Shown here piece after piece: positions 27,798 to 36,443 of a DNA stretch of 64,000 nt. The DNA comes from Anammoximicrobium sp964645045 (lineage in GTDB: Bacteria; Planctomycetota; Planctomycetia; Pirellulales; Pirellulaceae), in contig CAZXYZ010000032.1 in NCBI GenBank assembly GCA_964645045.1, forward strand, positions 31,145 through 95,144, given 5' to 3'. A program made the translations under genes and the position numbers. The notes under the pieces were generated by a model. It was not told where the DNA came from and did no database searches. It saw nothing but the letters and a program-made list of their open reading frames with translations. Position 1 is the stretch's first letter. Each line of letters starts with the position of its first letter.

Positions 27798-28280
27798 ATG
27801 ACTGGCTACGTCCCAATGACGCGGGATGCGTACAATCGCCGCAAGGCGGAAGTCGATCGTCTGGAGCACGAAGAAATCCCCAAGATCGCCGAAAAAATCG
27901 CCCATGCCCGGTCCGAGGGCGATTTGAGTGAGAATGCGGAGTACCATGCCCAACGCGAGGCGATGGGTCTGCTCCAGGCTCGCATCAACCAGATGAAGAG
28001 CGATTTGGCCCGGGCCTCGATCGTCGATCCCGACAAGCTGCCCAAGGATGAAGTGGGCTTTGGCGCAACCGTGACGGTCCGCGATCTGGATTACGACGAC
28101 GAAGAAGAATTCACGCTGGTGGGTAAGGGTGACGAGGACTACGACAGCGGCAAGTACCTGATCACCAGCCCCGTCGGCCAGGGACTGCTGGGCAAAAAGG
28201 TCGGGGACCAAGTGGAAATCGACGTTCCCAAAGGCAAGCTGCGATTTGAGATCCTGAACATCCGCTACGATTCGATGTAG
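27798..28280 (+). CDS. greA: Transcription elongation factor GreA
   Basis: A 160-aa GreA: N-terminal antiparallel coiled coil (residues 1-78) with the acidic tip EGDLSENAEYHAQRE that reaches the RNA polymerase active site to trigger transcript cleavage, then a C-terminal FKBP-like domain (LITSPVGQGLLGKKVGD). The ATG follows GAGGGGAGGGG. The gene is preceded by a terminator-like hairpin and is convergent with a GH2 gene only four bases away. Confidence 0.95.
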   Translation: MTGYVPMTRDAYNRRKAEVDRLEHEEIPKIAEKIAHARSEGDLSENAEYHAQREAMGLLQARINQMKSDLARASIVDPDKLPKDEVGFGATVTVRDLDYDDEEEFTLVGKGDEDYDSGKYLITSPVGQGLLGKKVGDQVEIDVPKGKLRFEILNIRYDSM

Positions 28281-28284
28281 GCGT

Positions 28285-30537
28285 CTACTCGACCGTAACC
28301 CAACGGCGGCTCAGCGTCGCCTGGGCCTTGGCGTCACCGTCCGGCTGGGCAGCCGCTTTGAGCACGCACTTGCCAGCGGCCGCGGGCACATCCAGCGGCA
28401 GCTCGTAACTGGCATCGCCGCCTTCCGTTAACTCGAATCGCCGCTCGACCTTCGCCAGCGTCTGCCCGGATTCGTTTTCCAGGGACAGAACGAGACCGCC
28501 ACTCACCGCCTGCGGATAGTCGTTGACCATCATGACCGTGAAACTGCGGCGAGTGCCCGCTTGGAGCTTCGGCTGGAAGAAGTTGATGTACACGCCCAGC
28601 GGTTGAAAAGCCTGGCCCACGTAGTCGGCAAAGGCCGGATCCAGTTCGAGTTTCGTGACGTCGCGGAAGTGATCCGAGGTGTAGACGCCCGGATAGCTGC
28701 ACGTCAGATAGACGAAGTGGATGATTCCGGCGTACTGGCGATGGGTCCGCCAGAACTCGGTTTTGCCAGCCAGCAAGTAGGCCCACAGATCCAGCCGCTG
28801 CCGGGCCGTGGCCTCGCGGCCCAACAGCGTTTCGTAGACGCGTTCCGTCAGCCGCGTGGGCGAGCCGTCGCGATTCAGCCACAGCCACCCGTACTCGTTG
28901 ATCAGCGGCGGGTTCTGATCGGATGGCAAGGCCCCGGGCTTCGGTTTGCTATCCATCGTTTCCAGGTCGCTCATCTTGAACTTCAGTTCCCCAAAGTGGC
29001 CCCCGATCATCAAGTACGGATGATGCTCGACCGGGTCGTTCGGTCCAGCCGGCGCGTTGTAGCTGTTCTCCCAGGGACGGTCCGAAAGGTCCAGAGCGCG
29101 GACGGCCGGAATGATCTTGTCGCCGAACATGGTGTCCTTGGTCTCGTTGTTGGCATCCCACACGGCCACGCTCGGATGATTCCAGCTGTCCCGCATCCAG
29201 TCGGTGTACTGGCGGACCATTTCGTCCGCGTCGTGCGTGCGAGAATAGCCCTCGTACCAGCCGGGGCCGCCCGTCCAAACGAAGAACTCGTTCTGAATCA
29301 GCAAGCCGACTTCATCGCAGATGTCCAGCCAGCGATCCGGCACCGGCCCGATGCAGAACCGGAAATAGTTCCAGTGCATCTGCTTGGGCAACTCGCCCAG
29401 CAGCTTCCGCACCCAAGCGTCGTTCCAGGGCAAGTCGCGGCAGAGCGGATCCTCGAAGAACCGGTGCAACGTGATATTCGAACCTCGCAGATAGTAAACG
29501 TTGCCGTTCAAGTAGGCCCGTTTGGTGGCGGCATCGAAACGGAATTCACGCATGCCGAAACGAGTCGTGACCGAGTCGCCGCCCGTGCTGGATTCGACCA
29601 CGTACAGAAACGGATCCTCGGGCGACCACAGCCGGGCGTTGGGAATCGGGATCGTCTGCGTGACGACCTGCTCCTGGCCGGGAGCGAGCGAAAGCGATTG
29701 CGGCGCGGACGCCGTCACTGGCTCGCCGCCTTTCCACGTTCTTACCGTGTGGACCAAAGATGCGGTCGCGGCCGAGAAACCGCAATTCCGGACCTTGGTC
29801 TGCACCGTGATTTCGCCCTTGGCAATCCGTGGCGCGACTTGAATCGTCTCGATCAGCGGATTGTCGCAGCAGATCACCGAGACGCTGTCGTAGATGCCGG
29901 GCGTCCACTTGATCTTCTCGAAGTCCGAGCCCGTGGGGTACGTGTCCGGCAGCACGGCGGGATGAGCGCCGATGCGCACGACCAGCGAATTCTCCTCGTT
30001 CCAGCGGATGGCTTCCTCCAGGTGGAAGTAGCTGGCGGTGAAGCAACCGGCGTACTCCCCCAGTTTCCGGCCGTTCAGCCAGACCGCCGTCCCGAATTGG
30101 GCCTTGTTGATCTTGAGCAGCGCCACCGCTCGCGCCGCCGGCGCGCGGAACGTCTTTCGATACCAGAAGTAGTCGCGGTCCTGTTCGACCTTGCCCTTCC
30201 AATGCTCTTTCAACCACTCCGGCGGCGACAATTTCGAGCGGATGCGGTTGGCCAGCTGCTCGCGACTCAGAAACCGATCTACGTCTTCCAGGGGAGGCGT
30301 CGCCAGATTCGCCAGACCGGGGACGGGAACGGTGTGCTCAAAAGTCGCCGGGATTTCAGTGGCCGACTTGCCGTCCTCGATTTCCCAGGTGCCGTCCAGG
30401 CTGAGCGTCGCGCGTTCCGCGCGGGCCGACGAGCTGAACAGCAGGAAGATCGGCAGGCACGTCAACCAGATCGCGTGCCGTCCACATATCGAAAAAATGC
30501 ACCCGAAGGACGAAGGTCTTGTTGGTATCATGGTCAT
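28285..30537 (-). CDS. Exported GH2-family glycoside hydrolase
   Basis: A 750-aa protein with a signal peptide (WLTCLPIFLLFSSSARA). The sugar-binding jelly roll (about 110-235), immunoglobulin-like domain (about 240-345) and TIM barrel (from about 350) follow the GH2 order. The acid/base is Glu465 in WDANNET and the nucleophile Glu548 in INEYGW. The family covers beta-galactosidases, mannosidases and glucuronidases; specificity is not evident. AGAAGG precedes the ATG. It stands alone, with its stop codon four bases from that of greA. Confidence 0.88.
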   Translation of the reverse strand: MTMIPTRPSSFGCIFSICGRHAIWLTCLPIFLLFSSSARAERATLSLDGTWEIEDGKSATEIPATFEHTVPVPGLANLATPPLEDVDRFLSREQLANRIRSKLSPPEWLKEHWKGKVEQDRDYFWYRKTFRAPAARAVALLKINKAQFGTAVWLNGRKLGEYAGCFTASYFHLEEAIRWNEENSLVVRIGAHPAVLPDTYPTGSDFEKIKWTPGIYDSVSVICCDNPLIETIQVAPRIAKGEITVQTKVRNCGFSAATASLVHTVRTWKGGEPVTASAPQSLSLAPGQEQVVTQTIPIPNARLWSPEDPFLYVVESSTGGDSVTTRFGMREFRFDAATKRAYLNGNVYYLRGSNITLHRFFEDPLCRDLPWNDAWVRKLLGELPKQMHWNYFRFCIGPVPDRWLDICDEVGLLIQNEFFVWTGGPGWYEGYSRTHDADEMVRQYTDWMRDSWNHPSVAVWDANNETKDTMFGDKIIPAVRALDLSDRPWENSYNAPAGPNDPVEHHPYLMIGGHFGELKFKMSDLETMDSKPKPGALPSDQNPPLINEYGWLWLNRDGSPTRLTERVYETLLGREATARQRLDLWAYLLAGKTEFWRTHRQYAGIIHFVYLTCSYPGVYTSDHFRDVTKLELDPAFADYVGQAFQPLGVYINFFQPKLQAGTRRSFTVMMVNDYPQAVSGGLVLSLENESGQTLAKVERRFELTEGGDASYELPLDVPAAAGKCVLKAAAQPDGDAKAQATLSRRWVTVE

Positions 30538-30801
30538 GCTGCCTTCTTTGTCGCGAGTTCATGTGTGTTTGAACGCCACCGGGGTGCTAACGCAACCCCG
30601 CTCGCCTTTATCGCGATTTTGGGTATGTTTGCACGCCGCAACCCCCATTTCCCCTCGACGAGCCTTAGCGTCGTATGGTAGTTTACTGGGTTTCCAGGTT
30701 CAGCGAATATGAGGTACCGCGCGATTTTTGCGTTAAGGATGTGCCTTCGCCAATAAACCACAAACAAGATCAGTAAGTCCAGTTTATTAAGGAAGTGAAC
30801 C

Positions 30802-31560
30802 GTGAGACGCCCGTTTATTGCCGGAAATTGGAAAATGAACTTGAACCGCGCTAGTGCAACGGCGCTGGTGAGCGACTTGATTGAGAAGATTAGCGGGATC
30901 AGCACGGTCGATGTCGCCGTTTGTCCGCCCAGTGTCTATTTGCATGCGGTTGCTGGCCTGGTGAAGGATACGCCCGTCGCGCTCGGCGCCCAGAACATGT
31001 ATCACGAGAAGGATGGGGCGTTCACCGGCGAGATCAGCGCCGCGATGCTGGTGGACGTGGGCTGCAAGTACGTCATTTTGGGGCACAGCGAGCGGCGGCG
31101 GATCCTGGGTGAGACGAACGAGGCGGTCTGCCGCAAGGTTCACGCGGCTTTCGCGTCCGGATTGACGCCGATTGTCTGCGTCGGCGAGACGCTGCACGAA
31201 CGGGAGGCCGGCAAGACGTTCGACATCGTTCGTGAGCAGGTCTACGGCTCGCTGGCCGGGCTGAAAGCCGAGCAGGCCAAGACTCTGGTGATTGCCTACG
31301 AACCCGTCTGGGCGATCGGCACCGGCGTGAATGCGTCGCCGGAACAGGCCGAAGAGGTCCACGCCGATCTGCGGAATGCCTTGGAAAGCCGGTTCGGCGC
31401 CGCGCTGGCAGCTCAGTTGCGGCTGCAGTATGGCGGCAGTGTTAAGGCTGCCAATGCCAAGGAATTGCTGGCCAAAGAGAACATCGACGGAGCGTTGGTC
31501 GGTGGCGCGTCATTGAAAGCAAGCGATTTCGCGCCGATTATCGAGGCGGCCCGCGCCTAG
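30802..31560 (+). CDS. tpiA: Triosephosphate isomerase
   Basis: A 252-aa TIM-barrel enzyme interconverting dihydroxyacetone phosphate and glyceraldehyde 3-phosphate. Catalytic residues are all present: Lys11 (GNWKMN), His95 (LGHSERR) and Glu167 (YEPVWAIGTG); the phosphate loop GALVGGASL is intact. Start is GTG with AAGGAAGTG upstream. It leads a same-strand run with secG, yicC, gmk, rpoZ and coaC. Confidence 0.97.
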   Translation: MRRPFIAGNWKMNLNRASATALVSDLIEKISGISTVDVAVCPPSVYLHAVAGLVKDTPVALGAQNMYHEKDGAFTGEISAAMLVDVGCKYVILGHSERRRILGETNEAVCRKVHAAFASGLTPIVCVGETLHEREAGKTFDIVREQVYGSLAGLKAEQAKTLVIAYEPVWAIGTGVNASPEQAEEVHADLRNALESRFGAALAAQLRLQYGGSVKAANAKELLAKENIDGALVGGASLKASDFAPIIEAARA

Positions 31561-31687
31561 CGGCTCCGCGTCGATTTCGAAGGGCTCCCCTCGCAAACGC
31601 GGCTGGCTTGCGCGTGCGGTGGAGCGGGGAAGATACGAGCCGTGTAGCGCGGCGAGAGCGGAAAGTTACAAGGGAGTTGCCTGTTCC

Positions 31688-32206
31688 ATGACCTCAGTAC
31701 TGTTTGCGGCCGGCACGTTTTTGCACTACTTGTTCGGGATTCTGATGTTTGTCGTCGCCTTGTTCCTGATTTTGCTGGTCTTGGTCCAGCGGGGGCGCGG
31801 CGGCGGCTTGACCGGCGCCTTGGGCGGCATGGGCGGCCAGAGCGCGTTCGGCACCAAGGCCGGCGACATGTTCACGCGGGTGACGATGGTCACGGCCGGC
31901 ATCTGGATTCTGCTTTGCATGGCTTCCATTTGGCTGCTGGGTACGCAAGACGAATGGGGCGGTTCGGGCACGTCGCGTTCCGGGGGTGCGACGCAGGGAA
32001 CAACGGCAATACCGGGCCCCGTGAGCCCAGTTGCCCCCGGTTCCCCGGCGCCGGGAGCCGACGCCTCAACGAAGGCTCCCGCGAGCACCGGTACTACGGC
32101 TGCTCCCGCCGCTGAAACCAAGGCGGCTCCCGCCGTGGCGGCGCCTGTCGCGGTGGAGGCACCGGAGGCACCACCGTCGCCGGATGCTCCGAAGGCGAAG
32201 GAATAG
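31688..32206 (+). CDS. secG: Preprotein translocase subunit SecG
   Basis: A 172-aa SecG with two membrane helices (residues about 12-35 and 62-82) and the signature LLVLVQRGRGGGLTGALGG between them. It supports SecYEG-driven protein export. After the second helix there is an alanine/proline-rich cytoplasmic or periplasmic tail of about 80 residues, longer than in Escherichia coli SecG. AAGGGAG lies 13 bases before the ATG, rather far. Confidence 0.9.
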   Translation: MTSVLFAAGTFLHYLFGILMFVVALFLILLVLVQRGRGGGLTGALGGMGGQSAFGTKAGDMFTRVTMVTAGIWILLCMASIWLLGTQDEWGGSGTSRSGGATQGTTAIPGPVSPVAPGSPAPGADASTKAPASTGTTAAPAAETKAAPAVAAPVAVEAPEAPPSPDAPKAKE

Positions 32207-32279
32207 TCGTTCGTCACAGATCGAGCCGGACGGAATGCCGGCGGCGAGGTTCGGTTTGAATGCCCAGTTTGGCGGTGCT

Positions 32280-33173
32280 ATGTCTGTCCCCTTGCTCAGT
32301 ATGACCGGTCACGGCGAAGCCCACCGCCACCAGGATGGCGTCCGGGTGGCGGTCGAGGTGCGGACGGTCAATAACCGGTTCTTGAAAGTGTCGTTGAGGA
32401 TCTCCGACGGCTATGGCAACCTCGAACCGCTGATCGAATCCGTTGTCCGGAATCACCTCCGCCGCGGTTCGGTGTCGGTCTCGATCCGCGTCGAGTGCGA
32501 ATCTTCGCCCGACGACTTCCGGCTGAACGAAGTCGTGCTGGCCAGCTACTATCGCCAATTGCAGGAGTTGGCCAAGCGTGAAAGCGGGCCGCAAGACATT
32601 CGCATGGACTCGCTGTTGGCCTTGCCGGGCGTGGTCACCGAGAGTGCCAGTCGCCGCTCCGACGCAGAGGCCGTGTGGCCGGTCCTGGAGGGGGCTTTGA
32701 ACGAGGCCCTGGAGAACCTGTCCCGGATGCGCGCCGAAGAAGGTGCGGCCATGAAGCGCGACTTGCACGCCAATTGCCAAGCCATCGACGCGGACTTGGA
32801 GCAGATCGGACAACGAGCGCCGCTGGTCGTCGAGGCGTACCGGAAGCGGTTGCTCGAACGGTTGAACAAACTGCTGGAGGAATTCGGTCTGCAGATCCAG
32901 GCGGCGGATGTCGTTCGCGAAGTCGGCGTGTTTACGGATCGAAGCGATATCTCCGAAGAAATCGTCCGCTTGCGGAGCCATCTGCAGCAGTTCGACACCG
33001 TCGCTCGCACGGAACAAAACAATGGACGGAAACTGGATTTCCTGATCCAAGAAATGCTCCGCGAAACGAACACGATCGGCTCCAAGGCGAACGATTCGGA
33101 GATCGCCTGCCATGTCGTCGAAATCAAAACGGCCATCGAACGCATGCGGGAAATGATTCAGAACGTCGAATGA
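32280..33173 (+). CDS. yicC: YicC/YloC-family endoribonuclease
   Basis: A 297-aa protein with the family N terminus SMTGHGEA and VEVRTVNNRFLKV, and the C-terminal DUF1732 segment FLIQEMLRETNTIGSKAND. YicC proteins are conserved RNases that act on small or stable RNAs. Its stop overlaps the start of gmk (ATGA), an arrangement common in bacteria. Confidence 0.93.
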   Translation: MSVPLLSMTGHGEAHRHQDGVRVAVEVRTVNNRFLKVSLRISDGYGNLEPLIESVVRNHLRRGSVSVSIRVECESSPDDFRLNEVVLASYYRQLQELAKRESGPQDIRMDSLLALPGVVTESASRRSDAEAVWPVLEGALNEALENLSRMRAEEGAAMKRDLHANCQAIDADLEQIGQRAPLVVEAYRKRLLERLNKLLEEFGLQIQAADVVREVGVFTDRSDISEEIVRLRSHLQQFDTVARTEQNNGRKLDFLIQEMLRETNTIGSKANDSEIACHVVEIKTAIERMREMIQNVE

Positions 33174-33772
33174 CCGGTGCAACCCAGGGCAGACTTGTGA
33201 TCATCTCGGGGCCTTCCGGCGCCGGGAAATCGACGGTGGTCCGGCAACTGTTGGACACGTGTCCGCTGCCGCTGCAGTTGAGCGTTTCGGCGACCACGCG
33301 GCCGCCGCGAGCCGGCGAGCGGGATGGGGTGGAGTATCATTTCGTCTCGCACGACGAATTTTGCCGCCGCCGCGAGGCGGGGGATTTTCTGGAGTGGAAA
33401 GAGGTCTTTGGCCGGGGCGACCTGTACGGGACCCTGCGGGACGAGACCACCGCTGGCCTTGCGGCCGGAAAATGGGTAATTTTAGAGATCGACGTGGAAG
33501 GGGCACTGGCGGTTCTGGACCAGCATCCGGATGCCGTCACCATCTTCGTCCACCCCGGGTCGATGAAAGAACTGGAGCATCGGCTCCGCGGCCGGGGAAC
33601 GGAATCGGCCGAATCGATTCAGCGGCGACTGGCGGTCGCTCGCCGCGAGATGGAATGTAGGGACCGCTATCGTTTCGAAGTCATTAACGATTTCAAGGAC
33701 CGGGCGGTCCGGGAAATCTGCCAGATACTACTGTCACACGCCGGAGACCCTCACGCATGCTCGACGAACTGA
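33170..33772 (+). CDS. gmk: Guanylate kinase
   Basis: A 200-aa GMP kinase. The P loop is GPSGAGKST at residues 14-22; the GMP-binding region has SVSATTRPPRAGERDGVEYHF and the lid R-GRGTES region. It phosphorylates GMP to GDP. ATG overlaps the yicC stop by four bases, and rpoZ starts inside its last codons. Confidence 0.96.
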   Translation: MTGATQGRLVIISGPSGAGKSTVVRQLLDTCPLPLQLSVSATTRPPRAGERDGVEYHFVSHDEFCRRREAGDFLEWKEVFGRGDLYGTLRDETTAGLAAGKWVILEIDVEGALAVLDQHPDAVTIFVHPGSMKELEHRLRGRGTESAESIQRRLAVARREMECRDRYRFEVINDFKDRAVREICQILLSHAGDPHACSTN

Positions 33773-34020
33773 AGGAAGAAGCGATTGTCAACAAAGTCGG
33801 TGGCCGATTCAAGCTGTCCACGCTGATCCAAAAACGGCTGGTACAGTTGAATCAGGGCAGCCGGCCGCTGGTCAATATGAAGACCGCGGACCGGATGAAG
33901 GTCGTGTTGCAAGAGATTGCCCAGGACAAAATCTACCTGGACGCCTCGAACCAGGTCCGGATCACGGGCGATATGCCTGACATCCGCGACGAACCGGAGC
34001 TGAATCTGGCCGACCTATGA
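33757..34020 (+). CDS. rpoZ: RNA polymerase omega subunit
   Basis: An 87-aa omega-type protein. GGRFKLSTLIQKRLVQLNQG corresponds to the conserved region of omega that clamps the beta' C terminus. The ATG lies 16 bases inside gmk, and its own stop overlaps the coaC start (ATGA). The gmk-rpoZ-coaBC order is the standard one and supports the call. Confidence 0.88.
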   Translation: MLDELKEEAIVNKVGGRFKLSTLIQKRLVQLNQGSRPLVNMKTADRMKVVLQEIAQDKIYLDASNQVRITGDMPDIRDEPELNLADL

Positions 34021-34583
34021 AGGGCCGCGAACTGATCATCGGCATCACCGGGGGCATCGCGGCCTACAAGACCGCAGCCCTGGTCAGCCGTCTGGTGCAA
34101 GCCGGCGCGGGCGTGAGCGTGGTGATGACCGCCGCGGCCACTCGTTTCGTCGGTCCGGCGACGTTCAAGGCGTTGACCGGACGGCCGGTGGGCACCAGCG
34201 TGTTCAGTCTGCCGGAGCTGCCCCTGGGCGCCCATATCGAATTGGCTCAAAAAGCCGATTTGATGTGTGTCGCACCGGCCACGGCTAATTTCCTGGGCAA
34301 AGCCGCGCAGGGAATCGCGGACGACCTGTTGAGCACCCTGTACTTGTCCTTCGCCGGGCCGGTGTACGTCGCTCCGGCGATGAACACGGTGATGTGGAAC
34401 AAGCCCAGCGTCCAACGCAACGTCCGGCAGTTGCGGGCCGACGGTGTCCTGGTGATCGACCCCGGAGAAGGTTGGCTCAGCTGCCGGGCTCAGGGAGCGG
34501 GCCGGATGGCCGATCCGGACGTGATCTTTGAAACCCTGCGGGCGAAGCTGACCACCGGAGAAAACGGCCCCGCCTGCGGCTGA
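34017..34583 (+). CDS. coaC: Phosphopantothenoylcysteine decarboxylase (CoaC, without CoaB)
   Basis: A 188-aa flavoprotein matching the N-terminal half of Dfp/CoaBC. Key residues are present: catalytic His73 (GAHIELA), the PAMN motif at 120-123 (APAMNTVMW) and the substrate-clamp Cys156 (GWLSCRAQGAGRM). It makes 4'-phosphopantetheine in coenzyme A synthesis. The CoaB synthetase domain usually fused in bacteria is missing here and not encoded just downstream, where a palindrome begins; it must be elsewhere. Confidence 0.9.
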   Translation: MKGRELIIGITGGIAAYKTAALVSRLVQAGAGVSVVMTAAATRFVGPATFKALTGRPVGTSVFSLPELPLGAHIELAQKADLMCVAPATANFLGKAAQGIADDLLSTLYLSFAGPVYVAPAMNTVMWNKPSVQRNVRQLRADGVLVIDPGEGWLSCRAQGAGRMADPDVIFETLRAKLTTGENGPACG

Positions 34584-34602
34584 GGGGCGTTGGGTCATTC
34601 AG

Positions 34603-34675
34603 TTGGAGTACAGCCTTTAGGCTGCCCGGGCGGGCGAAGCCCGCCTTCGATACACGCTAAAGCTTGGACTCCAAC
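34603..34675. repeat. Degenerate intergenic inverted repeat
   Basis: The outer arms (gttggagtacagccttta and the cacgctaaagcttggactccaac end) are only partly complementary and look like two repeat families joined; an inner gggcgggcgaagcccgcc hairpin is intact. It lies between coaC and a convergent gene. Confidence 0.65.
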
Positions 34676-34733
34676 CGATTTGACACCTTTACAGGGGTGG
34701 TTGGGTCAATGCCACTTCTTCCTCGAACGGTGT

Positions 34734-35615
34734 TTACCGGCCCGAACCCAAGTCCGCATCTTTCAGCACACGGCCGTCTTGGCTCTTCTCCGTGGCGTGC
34801 AGAAAGCCTTGTGCAACCAGTTCGCCCAGGTCGAAGCGGAATTGTTTGGCGGCCGACACCTTGCTGGCTCGCGCCGCCAGATCGTCGCGGCTGAGGGGTT
34901 GCCGGCGCGGCAGGGCGAGCAGGATCTTGTTGCCGGCGCCTTGGACTTCCACGATATACAGGTCGTCAAACACTTCCTGATACGTGCGGACCATCGAATC
35001 GTACAGCGGGTTGGACAAGCGGCTCCAGACGTTGCCGACCACAACGCCGCCCGGCTTGAGCGCCCGGCGCACGGCCCGCAGAAACTCTTGCGTCGTCAAA
35101 TGGGCCGGCACGCTGTCGCTGCTAAAGGCGTCCAGGAAGATCACGTCGTAGGGCTGCCGATACCGTTCGATGAACTCCCGGCCGTCGCCCACGTGGGCAT
35201 GCATCCGGGTGTCTTCACGGAAATCGAAGTACCTCTTGGCGACGTTGACCACCTCGGGGTCGATGTCCACGGCGTCGATCTCGGCCGCGGGATAATGCTT
35301 GCGGAGGAACATCGGTAGGCTGCCGCCGCCCAGTCCGACCACCAGAATCCGGCGCGGCTCGTCGCACAATGCCAAACTCACCATGGCAACCCGCGCGTAG
35401 GGCAGTTCCAGGTGATCCGGATCTCCCAGTTTGACCACGCTCTGCCGCGCCCCGCCTTTCTCGAATCGCAGCGTCCGCAAACCGTTTTCCTCGGTGACCA
35501 GGATCGTGCCGAACGACGAGGCCTTTTCGTACAGCAAGACTTGATCCGCGTGGACCAACACAACCAGCCCGACCATGGTGACGATTCCCGCGTACAGGAA
35601 AGGACGACGATTCAT
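34734..35615 (-). CDS. Spermidine-synthase-like methyltransferase-fold protein
   Basis: A 293-aa protein starting at the ATG after GGGAG. A single N-terminal membrane helix (FLYAGIVTMVGLVVLVHA) is followed by a short beta domain (YGTILVTEENGLRTLRF-like) and a spermidine synthase fold: LVVGLGGGSLPMFLRK near residue 92, IDAVDIDPEVVNVAKRYF, and IFLDAFSSDSVPAHLTT. Lack of the paired acidic catalytic residues typical of true spermidine synthase cannot be judged by eye. It may be a membrane-bound member of the fused spermidine-synthase-like group of unknown substrate. Confidence 0.78.
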   Translation of the reverse strand: MNRRPFLYAGIVTMVGLVVLVHADQVLLYEKASSFGTILVTEENGLRTLRFEKGGARQSVVKLGDPDHLELPYARVAMVSLALCDEPRRILVVGLGGGSLPMFLRKHYPAAEIDAVDIDPEVVNVAKRYFDFREDTRMHAHVGDGREFIERYRQPYDVIFLDAFSSDSVPAHLTTQEFLRAVRRALKPGGVVVGNVWSRLSNPLYDSMVRTYQEVFDDLYIVEVQGAGNKILLALPRRQPLSRDDLAARASKVSAAKQFRFDLGELVAQGFLHATEKSQDGRVLKDADLGSGR

Positions 35616-35728
35616 GGTGCCACGCTCCCGGAAGATATCATGTGCCCACATTCTCGCCGCTGATCGGGCGGGCGAAAAGGATGCCAACAGCCAGCCTGCA
35701 AGCGCAGGGGGCAAGAGCCAGCTAAAGG

Positions 35729-35791
35729 CTGGAGTTCACGCTTTAGCGTGCCAAGGTCGCCTCACAAGACACGCTGAAGCGTGAACTCCAG
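35729..35791. repeat. 22-bp inverted repeat, 'ggagttcacgctttagcgtg' family
   Basis: Arms 35729-35750 and 35770-35791 match with one mismatch (a/g) around a 19-nt spacer. It is upstream of the spermidine-synthase-like gene and downstream of the HU gene. Confidence 0.85.
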
Positions 35792-35947
35792 CGGGTTACA
35801 CGAATGCGTTCAGCATTGTACGACGCCCAGCAGGGCGACGAAAAAGCCTGCACGCTTGCGATGCTGGGTGGCACACCTCGGAGTTCCACCGCGGACGTGC
35901 CACCCCATGCCGATGACGTCGTTGCCGACTGGGCCTCAGCCGACGCC

Positions 35948-36274
35948 TCAGTCGACGACCATGTCCTTCAAGGCTTTCAGGACGCGGGCCTTGGGCACCA
36001 CTTTCTCCGGCTTTGCCTCGGCCCAAACCATCTCGCCCGTGGCGGGGTTGCGGACTTGACGCTTCTTGGTCGCGGGGCGGACGACCCGCATGATCTTGAC
36101 CAAACCCGGCAATTGGATCACGCCGGGTCCATCGGCCGAGACGGCGGCTTGAATCTCGTTCTTGTACGCGTCAAACACTTGCTCGACCTGCTTCTTGGTC
36201 AGCCCGGTGGCTTCGGCGATCTTGGCATACAGTTCGGTCTTGCTGAGCGGCTTCGGTCCGGCTTGCTTCGGCAT
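35948..36274 (-). CDS. HU/IHF-family DNA-binding protein
   Basis: A 108-aa nucleoid protein. LSKTELYAKIAEATGLTKKQ forms the helical dimerisation half and LPGLVKIMRVVRPATKKRQVRNPATG the beta arm with the conserved RNPxTG that intercalates DNA. A longer N terminus (MPKQAGPKP) and C-terminal tail (PKARVLKALKDMVVD) extend it beyond the usual 90 residues. CAAGGAGG precedes the ATG. Confidence 0.92.
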   Translation of the reverse strand: MPKQAGPKPLSKTELYAKIAEATGLTKKQVEQVFDAYKNEIQAAVSADGPGVIQLPGLVKIMRVVRPATKKRQVRNPATGEMVWAEAKPEKVVPKARVLKALKDMVVD

Positions 36275-36396
36275 TGGTTACTGCCCTCCTTGAAAACAAA
36301 AAATAGTGGGTGGGATTGGACGGTTCTCCGCCATGCGGATGGCGATGATTAGAGACAGTGCTGGCTAATTTGCAACTGGGAAACACGGGAAAAACG

Positions 36397-36428
36397 GGGG
36401 AAAAACGCGAAAAAAGGCGTTTTTCCCC
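36397..36428 (-). terminator. Intrinsic terminator of the aspartate kinase gene
   Basis: Arms 36397-36408 and 36417-36428 (ggggaaaaacgc and its complement) form a 12-bp stem with an 8-nt loop, 16 nt after the lysC stop. On the minus strand it is followed by a T-rich stretch. Confidence 0.75.
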
Positions 36429-36443
36429 GCTTTTGGGAGATGT

